The position numbers and the translations under genes were made by a program. 64,000 nt of DNA. Source: Poriferisodalis sp965226645. Lineage in GTDB: Bacteria > Actinomycetota > Acidimicrobiia > Acidimicrobiales > Poriferisodalaceae. The DNA lies in contig CBDDDL010000001.1 of assembly GCA_965226645.1 (NCBI GenBank), positions 62,001-126,000 of the forward strand, written 5' to 3'. Below, one piece after another: positions 17,118 to 24,976 of the stretch. Below the pieces are notes generated by a model. That model was not told where the DNA came from, did no database searches, and saw only the letters and a program-made list of their open reading frames with translations. Each line of letters starts with the position of its first letter. Position 1 is the stretch's first letter.

Positions 17118-17384
17118 TTAGCTGGCCTCGATGCGCATCAGCAGCATGTTGCGGCGCTCGATCTCGTTGCGGCCGCCCCAGATGCCGTGCGCTTCGCCCA
17201 CCTCTAGCGCGTGGTCGAGACAGTCCTTGGCCACCGAGCACCGGTTGCAGATGGCTTTCGCTCGAGTCTCGCGTTCGGCTTTCTCGTCACGTCGCTCGGT
17301 GCGAGGCGGCGGGAAGAACACCGCCGCCTGAGGACCTCGGCAAGCTGCCTTGTCTTGCCATTCGTCTACCAGCACTGCGCTCAT
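17118..17384 (-). CDS. WhiB-family iron-sulfur transcriptional regulator
   Basis: An 88-residue actinobacterial regulator with four cluster cysteines (C15, C46, C49, C55) and the GIWGG turn at 67-71, followed by a basic tail. WhiB proteins bind a [4Fe-4S] cluster and usually act with the principal sigma factor. The subclass cannot be named. A clear promoter lies just upstream. Confidence 0.92.
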   Translation of the reverse strand: MSAVLVDEWQDKAACRGPQAAVFFPPPRTERRDEKAERETRAKAICNRCSVAKDCLDHALEVGEAHGIWGGRNEIERRNMLLMRIEAS

Positions 17385-17405
17385 GCGTCCCCCTCGTCCG
17401 GAGGG

Positions 17406-17434
17406 ACTTTAGGCGCAAAAAAACGGCTTGACAA
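17406..17434 (-). promoter_or_regulatory. Sigma-70-type promoter of the whiB gene
   Basis: TTGTCA (17434-17429) and TAAAGT (17411-17406) are separated by exactly 17 bases on the minus strand. The downstream ATG is at 17384. Confidence 0.65.
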
Positions 17435-17440
17435 GAGCAA

Positions 17441-17464
17441 AACGAAACCTCATTAGGTTTCGTT
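17441..17464 (-). terminator. Terminator of the NfeD-like gene
   Basis: AACGAAACCT and AGGTTTCGTT form a 10-bp stem with a 4-base loop across the stop codon of the NfeD-like gene. On the minus strand it is followed by TTGCTCTTG. It insulates the whiB promoter just downstream. Confidence 0.65.
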
Positions 17465-18913
17465 AATCTCCTCTTCAGGGTGCTTTCGACGCATTTCGCG
17501 GTAATCGATAGCTGCTCCTTCAAGCGGCTCGACTTCCAGCACAACCCCGCTGAGGCCGCTCACGTGCAGCGATTCGCCCGCTCGCAAGGGCGTCAGACGG
17601 TTAACTCGAGCCCGCCACTGCGCACCGTGCACCTCGACTGTCCCATCGGGATCGATGTCGGTCAGCGCCGTGCCCTCGGCTCCCACCATCCAATCGCGGC
17701 CGACCGTCGCGGTGCCGTAGCGAGTGCGGATCAGCGCCGGCAATCCCGACAGCACGAAGATGCCGACAAGCACAATGCCGACAAGCAGCGGGATCCAGCT
17801 CAGCGAGTGCTGGCCGAACAGGCTGAGCGATCCGATGATCAACGCGACACTGCCGGCCACGGTCCAGAACCTCGGGACACCCGTCTGGGCGTCCACCGCG
17901 AATGCCACGAAGGCACCGACCAACAGCACCAATGCCCAGATGCGAATGTCGAGCGTGCCCAGGCCGAACGCGGACAGCAAACCGCACACCGCGCCGACTG
18001 CCGCCGCGACGCCCACACCGCCGGTAAAGAAGTCGAGCAACAGCATCGACAGCGCAACGAGCAGCAATAGGTACGCAACCGCAGGGCTCGCAGCGGTGTG
18101 GAACAGCCCGTCGAGCAGCGGCAGTTTCACGAACGACACAGTGACGTCGGGCGCGATGGCACGTTGCACCAAGCCGGCGTCATTGGTGATGTTCTGGGTG
18201 ATCGGCGCCATGTAGCCCATGTCGGACATCGCCAGGATGAACTCGCCCACTGACGGGGCCGTACTGGCCGTGAGGCCGGCAGTGACCGCTTCGGCGGCCT
18301 CGTAGCGGCGGCTGAGCTCGCCCGCGTGCGATCCGTCACCGTCGTGGCTGTGGAGCTGTGTCGGCTTCGGTTCGTGCGCATGCACCAGACCCCCCACCGG
18401 GGAGAAATCGCCGAGTTGCCCGCCGGGTGCGATCGCAGCAAAATCCGCAGAGGTCACCAGGTGGGCGGCGCCGCCGAGTGCCTGAGCGCCGCTGGGCCCG
18501 ACCCATACACCGACGGGCAGATGGGCAAATCGAACGTTGTCCAGCAACTCCACTAGCTCGCCGTCGTCCAGAGTGGTTCCGGAACTGTCGAGCTGCAGCA
18601 CTGCGCCGATGGAATGGCGACCGGTAGCGACAACCAATTCGCGGCTGATGTACGACGCCATGATCGGATCGATAAGTCCGTTGACTTCGATCACGACGAT
18701 CTTGCGCGGGCTCGCGACCGTCGCAGGCGCCGGAGTGCCGGGATCGGTCTCGATTGCACCAGGGTCAGTGTGACCCTCGTCGGCTGCTGCCATGGGAGCA
18801 GCAAGGCCCCCGATGGCTGCCAGGAAGACCACGGCAGCCGCGAACCGGGCCAGCACTCTGGTTTGGCCAGTGCAGCCGGTACGGCGAGAGCGACGAGTGC
18901 GACGTGCGCGCAA
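17453..18913 (-). CDS. NfeD-like membrane protein with a degenerate protease domain
   Basis: The order of parts is: signal peptide (ARFAAAVVFLAAIGGLAAP), ClpP-like domain, four or five membrane helices, and a C-terminal OB-fold NfeD domain (VGAEGTALTDIDPDGTVEVHG). In active relatives the nucleophile serine sits in a GAxAxSAG segment; here it reads GAQALGGA, so the serine is replaced and the protease is probably inactive. The frame begins at TTG 18913; GTG 18856 would give a cleaner signal peptide. NfeD proteins act in membrane organisation or quality control. Confidence 0.75.
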   Translation of the reverse strand: MRARRTRRSRRTGCTGQTRVLARFAAAVVFLAAIGGLAAPMAAADEGHTDPGAIETDPGTPAPATVASPRKIVVIEVNGLIDPIMASYISRELVVATGRHSIGAVLQLDSSGTTLDDGELVELLDNVRFAHLPVGVWVGPSGAQALGGAAHLVTSADFAAIAPGGQLGDFSPVGGLVHAHEPKPTQLHSHDGDGSHAGELSRRYEAAEAVTAGLTASTAPSVGEFILAMSDMGYMAPITQNITNDAGLVQRAIAPDVTVSFVKLPLLDGLFHTAASPAVAYLLLLVALSMLLLDFFTGGVGVAAAVGAVCGLLSAFGLGTLDIRIWALVLLVGAFVAFAVDAQTGVPRFWTVAGSVALIIGSLSLFGQHSLSWIPLLVGIVLVGIFVLSGLPALIRTRYGTATVGRDWMVGAEGTALTDIDPDGTVEVHGAQWRARVNRLTPLRAGESLHVSGLSGVVLEVEPLEGAAIDYREMRRKHPEEEINET

Positions 18914-18979
18914 TGAGACTCCAGGTGCTCGGGAACGGCCCGAACTCTAAGAGGCCGAGCCGCACTACCCTGCGCGTTC

Positions 18980-19378
18980 GTGATCGAGGTCCTGCTGGCC
19001 ACCGACGCCGACTGGGTGGTTGAGGAAGTCGCAGCCGCGCTGGCAGGGCCCGACGTGACGTTCCGCGTGGTTCGATCAGGCCAAGAAGTGCGGCCCGCTG
19101 TGGAGGCGAGCATCCCGGATCTGGTCATCCTGGACTTCCAGATCGGCAACATGGGCGGCATGGCGTCCTGCATGGATCTGCGGCAGGAGTCCGGCATGGG
19201 TCGGCTGCCACGGGTGCCGGTGCTCATGCTGGCCGACCGCGAGGCGGACATCTTTCTGGCGCGCCGCTGCGACGCAGACGCGTGGCTCGTCAAGCCGCTG
19301 AGTCCGCTGCAGCTGCGCCGCACCGCGCTCGGACTGCTGTCGGCCGGCGACTCCGGCAACACTGCGGACGCCAGCTAA
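18980..19378 (+). CDS. Stand-alone response-regulator receiver protein
   Basis: The 132-residue protein is a receiver domain only: an early acidic pair (ATDAD), the phosphoacceptor in VILDFQIGNMGG, PVLMLADRE, and the conserved lysine in WLVKPLSP. There is no output domain, so it should signal by protein contact. No kinase gene is nearby. It starts at GTG and diverges from the NfeD-like gene. Confidence 0.85.
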   Translation: MIEVLLATDADWVVEEVAAALAGPDVTFRVVRSGQEVRPAVEASIPDLVILDFQIGNMGGMASCMDLRQESGMGRLPRVPVLMLADREADIFLARRCDADAWLVKPLSPLQLRRTALGLLSAGDSGNTADAS

Positions 19379-19488
19379 ACCGTCGCGGGCCGGAAATCGC
19401 GGCGCCGACCGGATCGTGTGGCGTCGGGCGTCATCGGGGTAGCACCACAGCGGGGCGGAGCGGTAGCTTCAGGCGCCACAACCGCACA

Positions 19489-19565
<77 letters not shown>

Positions 19566-19570
19566 ACTTT

Positions 19571-20623
19571 GTGAATACAGCGAATCCCTCCCCTGACGGC
19601 GCGACAAGCCCCGATGCAACCGCATTGCACCGGGTGGGGTTCGTGGGCCTCGGCAACGTTGGCGGGAAGCTCGCTGGGTCGCTGCAGCGCAACGGTTTCG
19701 AACTGGTGGTGCGCGACCTCGACCCTGCGGCGATGGCGCCATTCCTCGACGCTGGCGCGAGCTCCGCAGCGTCGGGTGCCGTGCTGGCCGAGCAGTGCGA
19801 TGTGGTGATTACCTGCCTGCCAACGCCGGAGGCCTCAGCGGCAGTGCTCGAAGCGCCCGACGGCGTGCTGGCCGGCTTCCAAGCAGTGCAAGCCGACAGC
19901 CTCGGGCCCAAGATCTGGGCCGAGATGAGCACGACCGACCACCACGAGGTGCAACGGCTGGGCGCACTGATCCATGCCGTCGGCGGGGCCGCCATCGACT
20001 GCCCGGTCTCGGGCGGCTGTCATCGCGCCGCCACCGGCAACATCTCGATCTTCGCCGGAGGTGAACGGCACACGTTCGAAGCGATGCTGCCGCTGCTCAC
20101 CGTGATGGGACGGCGCATCCTGCACACTGGCGCACTCGGCTCGGCGTCAATCCTCAAGGTCGTGACGAACTACCTGGCCACGGCCAATCTCGTATCGCTG
20201 TGCGAGGCGCTGGTGGCCTCAGGCGCTGCGGGCATGGATCTCGCCACGGCGTATGAGGCGATTCGAATCAGTTCGGGAAACTCGTTCGTGCACGAGACCG
20301 AGAGCCAGGTGATCCTCAACGGCTCGCGCGACATCAACTTCACGATGGACCTTGTCCGAAAGGACATTGGGCTGTTCGCCGACATCGCCGATGAGCACGG
20401 CCTGCCGCTCGAGCTTTCGCCGGTGTTCGTTGACATCTTCGCTGACGGCGCTGCCCGATACGGCCCCCGGGAGTGGTCCCCCAACATCATCCGCCGGCTT
20501 GAGGACGCCACCGGACGCACCATCCGCGCTCCCGGCTTTCCCGCCGAGATGGTCGACGACGAACCCGAGGTCCCGGGGGTAGAAGTGGTGGTGCGCCGAG
20601 AGGACCTCGGCGCTGTGCCCTAG
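19571..20623 (+). CDS. 3-Hydroxyisobutyrate-dehydrogenase-family oxidoreductase
   Basis: A beta-hydroxyacid dehydrogenase of 350 residues: Rossmann GFVGLGNVGGKLAG, CLPTPEA, substrate motif DCPVSGGCHRAATGNISIF and catalytic lysine region GSASILKVVTNYLATANL. The substrate (3-hydroxyisobutyrate, tartronate semialdehyde or other) is not given by the sequence. GTG 19571 lies only six bases after the tRNA-Pro and has no ribosome site, so a later start before VGFVGLG is possible. Its last residues (RREDLGAVP) come from the first unit of a hairpin repeat. Confidence 0.8.
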   Translation: MNTANPSPDGATSPDATALHRVGFVGLGNVGGKLAGSLQRNGFELVVRDLDPAAMAPFLDAGASSAASGAVLAEQCDVVITCLPTPEASAAVLEAPDGVLAGFQAVQADSLGPKIWAEMSTTDHHEVQRLGALIHAVGGAAIDCPVSGGCHRAATGNISIFAGGERHTFEAMLPLLTVMGRRILHTGALGSASILKVVTNYLATANLVSLCEALVASGAAGMDLATAYEAIRISSGNSFVHETESQVILNGSRDINFTMDLVRKDIGLFADIADEHGLPLELSPVFVDIFADGAARYGPREWSPNIIRRLEDATGRTIRAPGFPAEMVDDEPEVPGVEVVVRREDLGAVP

Positions 20624-20675
20624 GACGCCGAGAGGACCTCGGCACTGCATCTCACATCGCCGAGAGGACTTCGGC
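20595..20675. repeat. Three hairpin-forming repeats with 32-bp period
   Basis: gccgagaggacctcggc occurs at 20595-20611 and 20627-20643, with a one-base variant at 20659-20675. Each can fold into a 6-bp stem. They lie between the converging dehydrogenase and asd genes: the first unit encodes the end of the dehydrogenase and the third the ancestral end of asd. They could act as a two-way terminator. Confidence 0.8.
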
Positions 20676-21774
20676 GATCTGGACTGCGTTGAGGGCGGCG
20701 CCCTTGCGCAGGTTGTCGCCGACCACGCTCGCCCTGTCGCGGCGAATCGATCATCCACACCCTCAAAGGATGCGACCCACATACGACGGGTCGCGGCCGG
20801 CTGCGCCGAGCGGGGTTGGACTGCACTTCGAACATCGCCAAACCGTGCTCGACGGTCTCGTCGCGGCGGATGCGACCCACATACGACGGGTCGCGGCCGG
20901 CTGCGCCGAGCGGGGTTGGCACTTCGACGAACTCGACACCGGGCGCTGCAGCGAGCAGCTCAGTGGCCCGCTCGGGCGAGATGGACCGCGCGAAGCGCAG
21001 GTTCAGCGCGAGCGAATGGCCGGTGAACACCGGGACGCGCACGCAGGTGCCTGAGACGGCCAGATCCGCAATGCCGAGGATCTTGCGGCTCTCGTGACGG
21101 AGCTTCTGCTCTTCGTCGGTCTCGCCGAGGCCGTCATTGACAAAGCTGCCTGCCTGCGCCAGCACGTTGTGTGCGATCGGGCCGGGGAACTTTTCGGGAG
21201 TTGGGTGAGTGACCGCGGCGCCGTCGAAGGCGAGCCCCGCGGCGCCATCGAGTGTTGCGGCGAGCGCACGTTCGAGTTCGTCCACGCCCGCCAGGCCAGC
21301 TCCGGACACCGCCTGGTAGGTGGCAACCACCATGGAGACCAAGCCGGCCTCGGCGTGCAGCGGCGCCAGCACCGGCATCGCGGCCATCGTGGTGCAGTTG
21401 GGGTTGGCGATGATGCCCTTGGGTGCGTTGAACACCTCTTTGGCGTTCACCTCGGGCACGACGAGCGGCACGTCAGGGTCCATGCGCCATGCAGAGGAGT
21501 TGTCAACAACTGTGGGGCCTTGTGAGGCGACCCGCTCGGAGATCGCAAGCGAGGTCGTCTTGCCAGCAGAGAACAGAGCAATGTCGAGACCGGTGAAATC
21601 GGCTGTCGCAGCGTCCTCAACAGCGATCTCGGACCCGTTCCACGACAGCTTGCGGCCAGCTGAGCGGGCAGACGCGAACAGACGCAGCTCGTCGATCGGG
21701 AAAGCCCGTTCGGCAAGGATGTCCCGCATCACGCCGCCCACCTGACCGGTGGCCCCGACGATTCCTACACGCAT
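20620..21774 (-). CDS. asd: Aspartate-semialdehyde dehydrogenase with a frameshifted C-terminus
   Basis: The enzyme reduces aspartyl phosphate in lysine, threonine, methionine and diaminopimelate synthesis. MRVGIVGATGQVGGVM, the cysteine segment IANPNCTTMA and the GRDPSYVGRIRRD region are intact. After EHGLAMFEV the frame changes: a 52-bp duplication leads into 60 unrelated residues. The normal ending (VVGDNLRKGAALNAVQIAEV) is still present in another frame, ending at TGA 20654-20652. Either the C-terminal helix is lost or the assembly is wrong. It lies 61 bases downstream of lysC. Confidence 0.85.
   Translation of the reverse strand: MRVGIVGATGQVGGVMRDILAERAFPIDELRLFASARSAGRKLSWNGSEIAVEDAATADFTGLDIALFSAGKTTSLAISERVASQGPTVVDNSSAWRMDPDVPLVVPEVNAKEVFNAPKGIIANPNCTTMAAMPVLAPLHAEAGLVSMVVATYQAVSGAGLAGVDELERALAATLDGAAGLAFDGAAVTHPTPEKFPGPIAHNVLAQAGSFVNDGLGETDEEQKLRHESRKILGIADLAVSGTCVRVPVFTGHSLALNLRFARSISPERATELLAAAPGVEFVEVPTPLGAAGRDPSYVGRIRRDETVEHGLAMFEVQSNPARRSRPRPVVCGSHPLRVWMIDSPRQGERGRRQPAQGRRPQRSPDRRSPLGDVRCSAEVLSAS
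20768..20919. repeat. 52-bp exact direct repeat inside asd
   Basis: The same 52 bases are present at 20768-20819 and 20868-20919, a period of 100 bases. As 100 is not a multiple of three, the second pass is read in another frame. Confidence 0.9.
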
Positions 21775-21835
21775 GGAATTGAGACTACCGAAAGGGGTCA
21801 ATTGGGCTTCAGGAATTTTGGGCAACACGCCTGGA

Positions 21836-23062
21836 TTAGTCCAGGCCGAAGGCCGTGTGGAGGGCGACGGTGGCTCGGTCGACGTCTGATTCGGCGACGA
21901 CGCAGGAGATGCGGATGGGCGAGGTGGAGATCATCTCGATGTTGACGCCTTCGGCGGCCAGCGTCTCGAACATGGTGGCGGCGACGCCGGGATGGCTGGC
22001 CATGCCGGCCCCGACGAGCGAGACGCGTGCGATGTCGACGTCAGTGTTCGCCGAATTGAATCCCACCGAGGTCACCATTGCCTCGCAGATCTCGCGTACT
22101 TCGTCGGCGTTCTCAGCAGGGATCGTGAAGGAGATATCGGTGCGGCCGTGGTCGCCCACGTTCTGGACGATCATGTCGACGATCACGGAGGCGTCAGCCA
22201 GGGTGCGGAACACCTTCGCTGCGATGCCCGGTTCGTCGCGCACGCCGACCAGCGTCACCTTTGCCTGAGAGCTGTCCGGCACGACGCCGGTCACGATCGG
22301 CCGTTCCATCTCGTTTGCTTGCATGCCTGACTCCGTGTCCACGACCCAAGTTCCGGGTTCCCATGTAAATGCCGATCGCACGTGCAATGGGACGCCATAC
22401 GTACGGGCAACCTCGACCGAGCGGGCAGCCGGCTTGGGACAGCCCATCGCAGTCATCTCCAGCAGTTCGTCAAAGCCGATGAGCGACAGCCGCCGAGCAT
22501 TCGGGCACACGCGGGGGTCGGTCGTGAACACCCCCGAAACGTCGGTGTAGAGCTCGCAGGCATCGGCGCCGAGGCCATGCGCCAGTGCAACGGCAGTGGT
22601 GTCGGATCCGCCGCGGCCTAAAAACGTCACGTCGTTGTCGGTGGAGACGCCTTGGGCTCCAGCGACGACGGCAACGCGGCCGGCAGCCACCGATTCGGAC
22701 ACGCGGCGTGGCGTGACGGAGACAATCTTTGCGTTGCGGTGGTTGGTGTCGGTAAGGAAGCCTGCCTGGCTGCCGGTGTATGAATCGGCCGGCACGCCAG
22801 CGGAATGCAGCGCCATACACAGCAGCGCAATGGCCTTGCGCTCCCCCGCGGTAATGAGCATGTCCATTTCGCGGCCCTCGGGCTCGTCAGTGACCTGGGA
22901 AGCGAGCGCGATGAGCTCATCGGTCTCCGATCCCATCGCGCTGACGACGAGCACCACGTCGTCGCCGCGGCTGCGGCAATGCTTGACATGTGCGGCGACT
23001 TCGCGCATGCGCGCAGCACTGGCTACCGACGTTCCGCCGAACTTCTGCACGACTAACGGCAC
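21836..23062 (-). CDS. lysC: Aspartate kinase
   Basis: The enzyme phosphorylates aspartate at the head of the aspartate amino-acid family. It has VVQKFGGTSVAS at the start, FLGRGGSDTTAVALA, YTDVSGVFTTDPR, and two C-terminal ACT domains (KVTLVGVRDEPGIAAKVF and ARVSLVGAGMASHPGVAATM), so feedback control by lysine and/or threonine is likely. GTG 23062 gives 408 residues, close to the family length; the upstream frame extension has no family character. An internal start for a separate beta subunit is possible, as in other actinomycetes. Confidence 0.92.
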   Translation of the reverse strand: MPLVVQKFGGTSVASAARMREVAAHVKHCRSRGDDVVLVVSAMGSETDELIALASQVTDEPEGREMDMLITAGERKAIALLCMALHSAGVPADSYTGSQAGFLTDTNHRNAKIVSVTPRRVSESVAAGRVAVVAGAQGVSTDNDVTFLGRGGSDTTAVALAHGLGADACELYTDVSGVFTTDPRVCPNARRLSLIGFDELLEMTAMGCPKPAARSVEVARTYGVPLHVRSAFTWEPGTWVVDTESGMQANEMERPIVTGVVPDSSQAKVTLVGVRDEPGIAAKVFRTLADASVIVDMIVQNVGDHGRTDISFTIPAENADEVREICEAMVTSVGFNSANTDVDIARVSLVGAGMASHPGVAATMFETLAAEGVNIEMISTSPIRISCVVAESDVDRATVALHTAFGLD

Positions 23063-23171
23063 GGCGGGCGAGGGTACTGGCGGCGACGTGAGGCCCTTTC
23101 GCTCGGTTCCTCGGGGCCAGGCAGGCTCGGTAGTGTGACGCCGGTTTTCAGCGCGTGGGAGACGGCCAGCC

Positions 23172-24119
23172 ATGAGCAATGAGAAGCGACAGCGGCAACG
23201 CGAGAATCGGATGCGTGCCGCGGCACAGACACAACGTTCCACGCAGCGTTCCCGCAGGACGCGCAAGGTGTTGCGGTTCACGCTCATCGTCCTTGCCGTG
23301 CTGGTGGCGCTGTTCCTCTACACCGTGCTCAGCGGGGACGATGACACCGACGACACCACAACGACAGCCCGAGTCGCAGACACCGCTGCCCTCGACAGCG
23401 AAGCGGAATTCGTCACCGAGGAGCCGGCCAGCGATGCCGCCTCTGAGCCCGCAGCCGACGAACCAGCCGATGCACCAGCCGATGAGCCAGCCGATGAGCC
23501 AGCTGACGAAGCCGAAACCGCGACTACGGGTTGTCCCGCGCCCGACGGCAGCGATGGCCCGCGTAACCAGCTCGGTCAGGAACCGCCGCGCTGCATCGAC
23601 CTCGAGAAGGTGTACACGGCCACGTTCGAGACCGTCATGGGCGACTTCACGATGGTGCTCGACCCGCGGCTCGACCCCGCAAGCGTCAACAACTTCGTGG
23701 TGCTGGGTCGCTATGGCGCCTTCGACGACACGCTGTTCCACCGCGTCATCCCGAACTTCGTGATCCAAGGCGGCGACGTGCAACTTCAATACGGCACGGG
23801 TACCCCCGGCTATCGATTCACTGGTGGCTTCCCCGACGAGGGCTGGTACCGAGTCGGATCGGTAGCGATGGCGAACAGCGGCAACCCGGCCAGTAACGGA
23901 TCGCAGTTCTTTGTGATTACCGGGTCCGACGGCGCATCTCTGCCTCCGCTGTACTCGCCTCTCGGCCAAGTCGTCGACGGCATGGATGTCGTGCTGGCGA
24001 TCGAAGGCGTGCGGACCGGTGATGGGGACGCACCTCTGGAAGAAGTCGTCGTCGACAAGGTGACGATCACCGAAGCAACCGAATCTGAGATCGCCGCGTA
24101 CCAAGACGCACGCGGCTAG
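23172..24119 (+). CDS. Membrane-anchored cyclophilin-type peptidyl-prolyl isomerase
   Basis: A basic N-terminus is followed by one membrane helix (about 34-53), an acidic low-complexity linker with repeated ADEP units (about 95-120), and a cyclophilin domain (TLFHRVIPNFVIQGGD, SNGSQFFVITG). The catalytic arginine of FHRV is present. It should catalyse proline isomerisation outside the membrane, helping exported proteins fold. The linker DNA is a 12-bp tandem repeat. Confidence 0.88.
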   Translation: MSNEKRQRQRENRMRAAAQTQRSTQRSRRTRKVLRFTLIVLAVLVALFLYTVLSGDDDTDDTTTTARVADTAALDSEAEFVTEEPASDAASEPAADEPADAPADEPADEPADEAETATTGCPAPDGSDGPRNQLGQEPPRCIDLEKVYTATFETVMGDFTMVLDPRLDPASVNNFVVLGRYGAFDDTLFHRVIPNFVIQGGDVQLQYGTGTPGYRFTGGFPDEGWYRVGSVAMANSGNPASNGSQFFVITGSDGASLPPLYSPLGQVVDGMDVVLAIEGVRTGDGDAPLEEVVVDKVTITEATESEIAAYQDARG

Positions 24120-24184
24120 CACACGTCCGGAAAGCGGCTGCATCGATCCGACACAGCGGCCGGATCAGGCGTAGGCTCGCTGCG

Positions 24185-24892
24185 ATGCAGAGCCAGTCAG
24201 AAGACGGCCCTACCGAGCCGCCTGCCACCGCTTGGTCATTCCCGCTGGCGTCGACGGCTGACGAGAACGGCCTGGTCGGCGCAGGTGCCGACCTCGAGCC
24301 CGGTACTCTGCTGGGAGCGTACCGGGCGGGTCTGTTCCCGATGCCGCTTGGTGACACCGTCGGCTGGTGGTCACCCGATCCCCGCGGCATCCTGCCGCTG
24401 AGCTACCTGCGGGTCAGCCGGTCCCTGCGGCGCGCATGCCGACGGTTCGAAATACGCATCGATACTTCCTTTGAACAGGTGCTGGAGTCGTGTGCCGACC
24501 CGGCCCGACCGCATGGATGGATCAGCGACGACATGCACAGCGCCTATCTGGCACTGCACGAGATGGGCTGGGCGCACAGCGTGGAAGCCTGGCTCGACGA
24601 CGAACTCGTCGGCGGCCTCTACGGGATCGCGATCGGTGCTTTCTTCGCCGGGGAGTCGATGTTCCACACTGAGAGCGACGCCTCGAAAGTGGCGCTTGTG
24701 GCCCTGGTCGATGCACTCAAGGTGACCGGCGGGGCGCTGCTTGACGTGCAATGGACGACGCCGCATCTGGCTGGCCTGGGTGCCGTGGAGATCGAGCGGG
24801 AGGGCTACCTGGAGCTGCTGGCTGAAGCGATCACGCGGCCGCTGCCCGAGATCTGGTCCCGGCCCATGGTCTTCCGCATGCTCGAGGGCTGA
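24185..24892 (+). CDS. aat: Leucyl/phenylalanyl-tRNA-protein transferase
   Basis: Aat adds Leu or Phe to proteins with N-terminal Arg or Lys, marking them for ClpAP/ClpS degradation. The 235-residue sequence shows GLFPMP, WWSPDPRGILPL, WISDDMHSAYLALHEMGWAHSVE (cited in part) and GESMFHTESDASKVAL, all family hallmarks. It begins at ATG 24185, 65 bases after the cyclophilin gene. Clp partners are not in the window. Confidence 0.93.
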   Translation: MQSQSEDGPTEPPATAWSFPLASTADENGLVGAGADLEPGTLLGAYRAGLFPMPLGDTVGWWSPDPRGILPLSYLRVSRSLRRACRRFEIRIDTSFEQVLESCADPARPHGWISDDMHSAYLALHEMGWAHSVEAWLDDELVGGLYGIAIGAFFAGESMFHTESDASKVALVALVDALKVTGGALLDVQWTTPHLAGLGAVEIEREGYLELLAEAITRPLPEIWSRPMVFRMLEG

Positions 24893-24976
24893 CCGCCCGA
24901 ACGTCTTGCACCGCCGTGTCGGACAAGCCAACGCCAGGACCTCATCAGGGGGTCGCACATCCGAGCACGAGCGGCC

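Noticed and set aside
20595..20675. CRISPR-like array
   Set aside because: Only three 17-bp hairpin units with 15-bp gaps, two of them within coding ends, and no cas genes; not a CRISPR.
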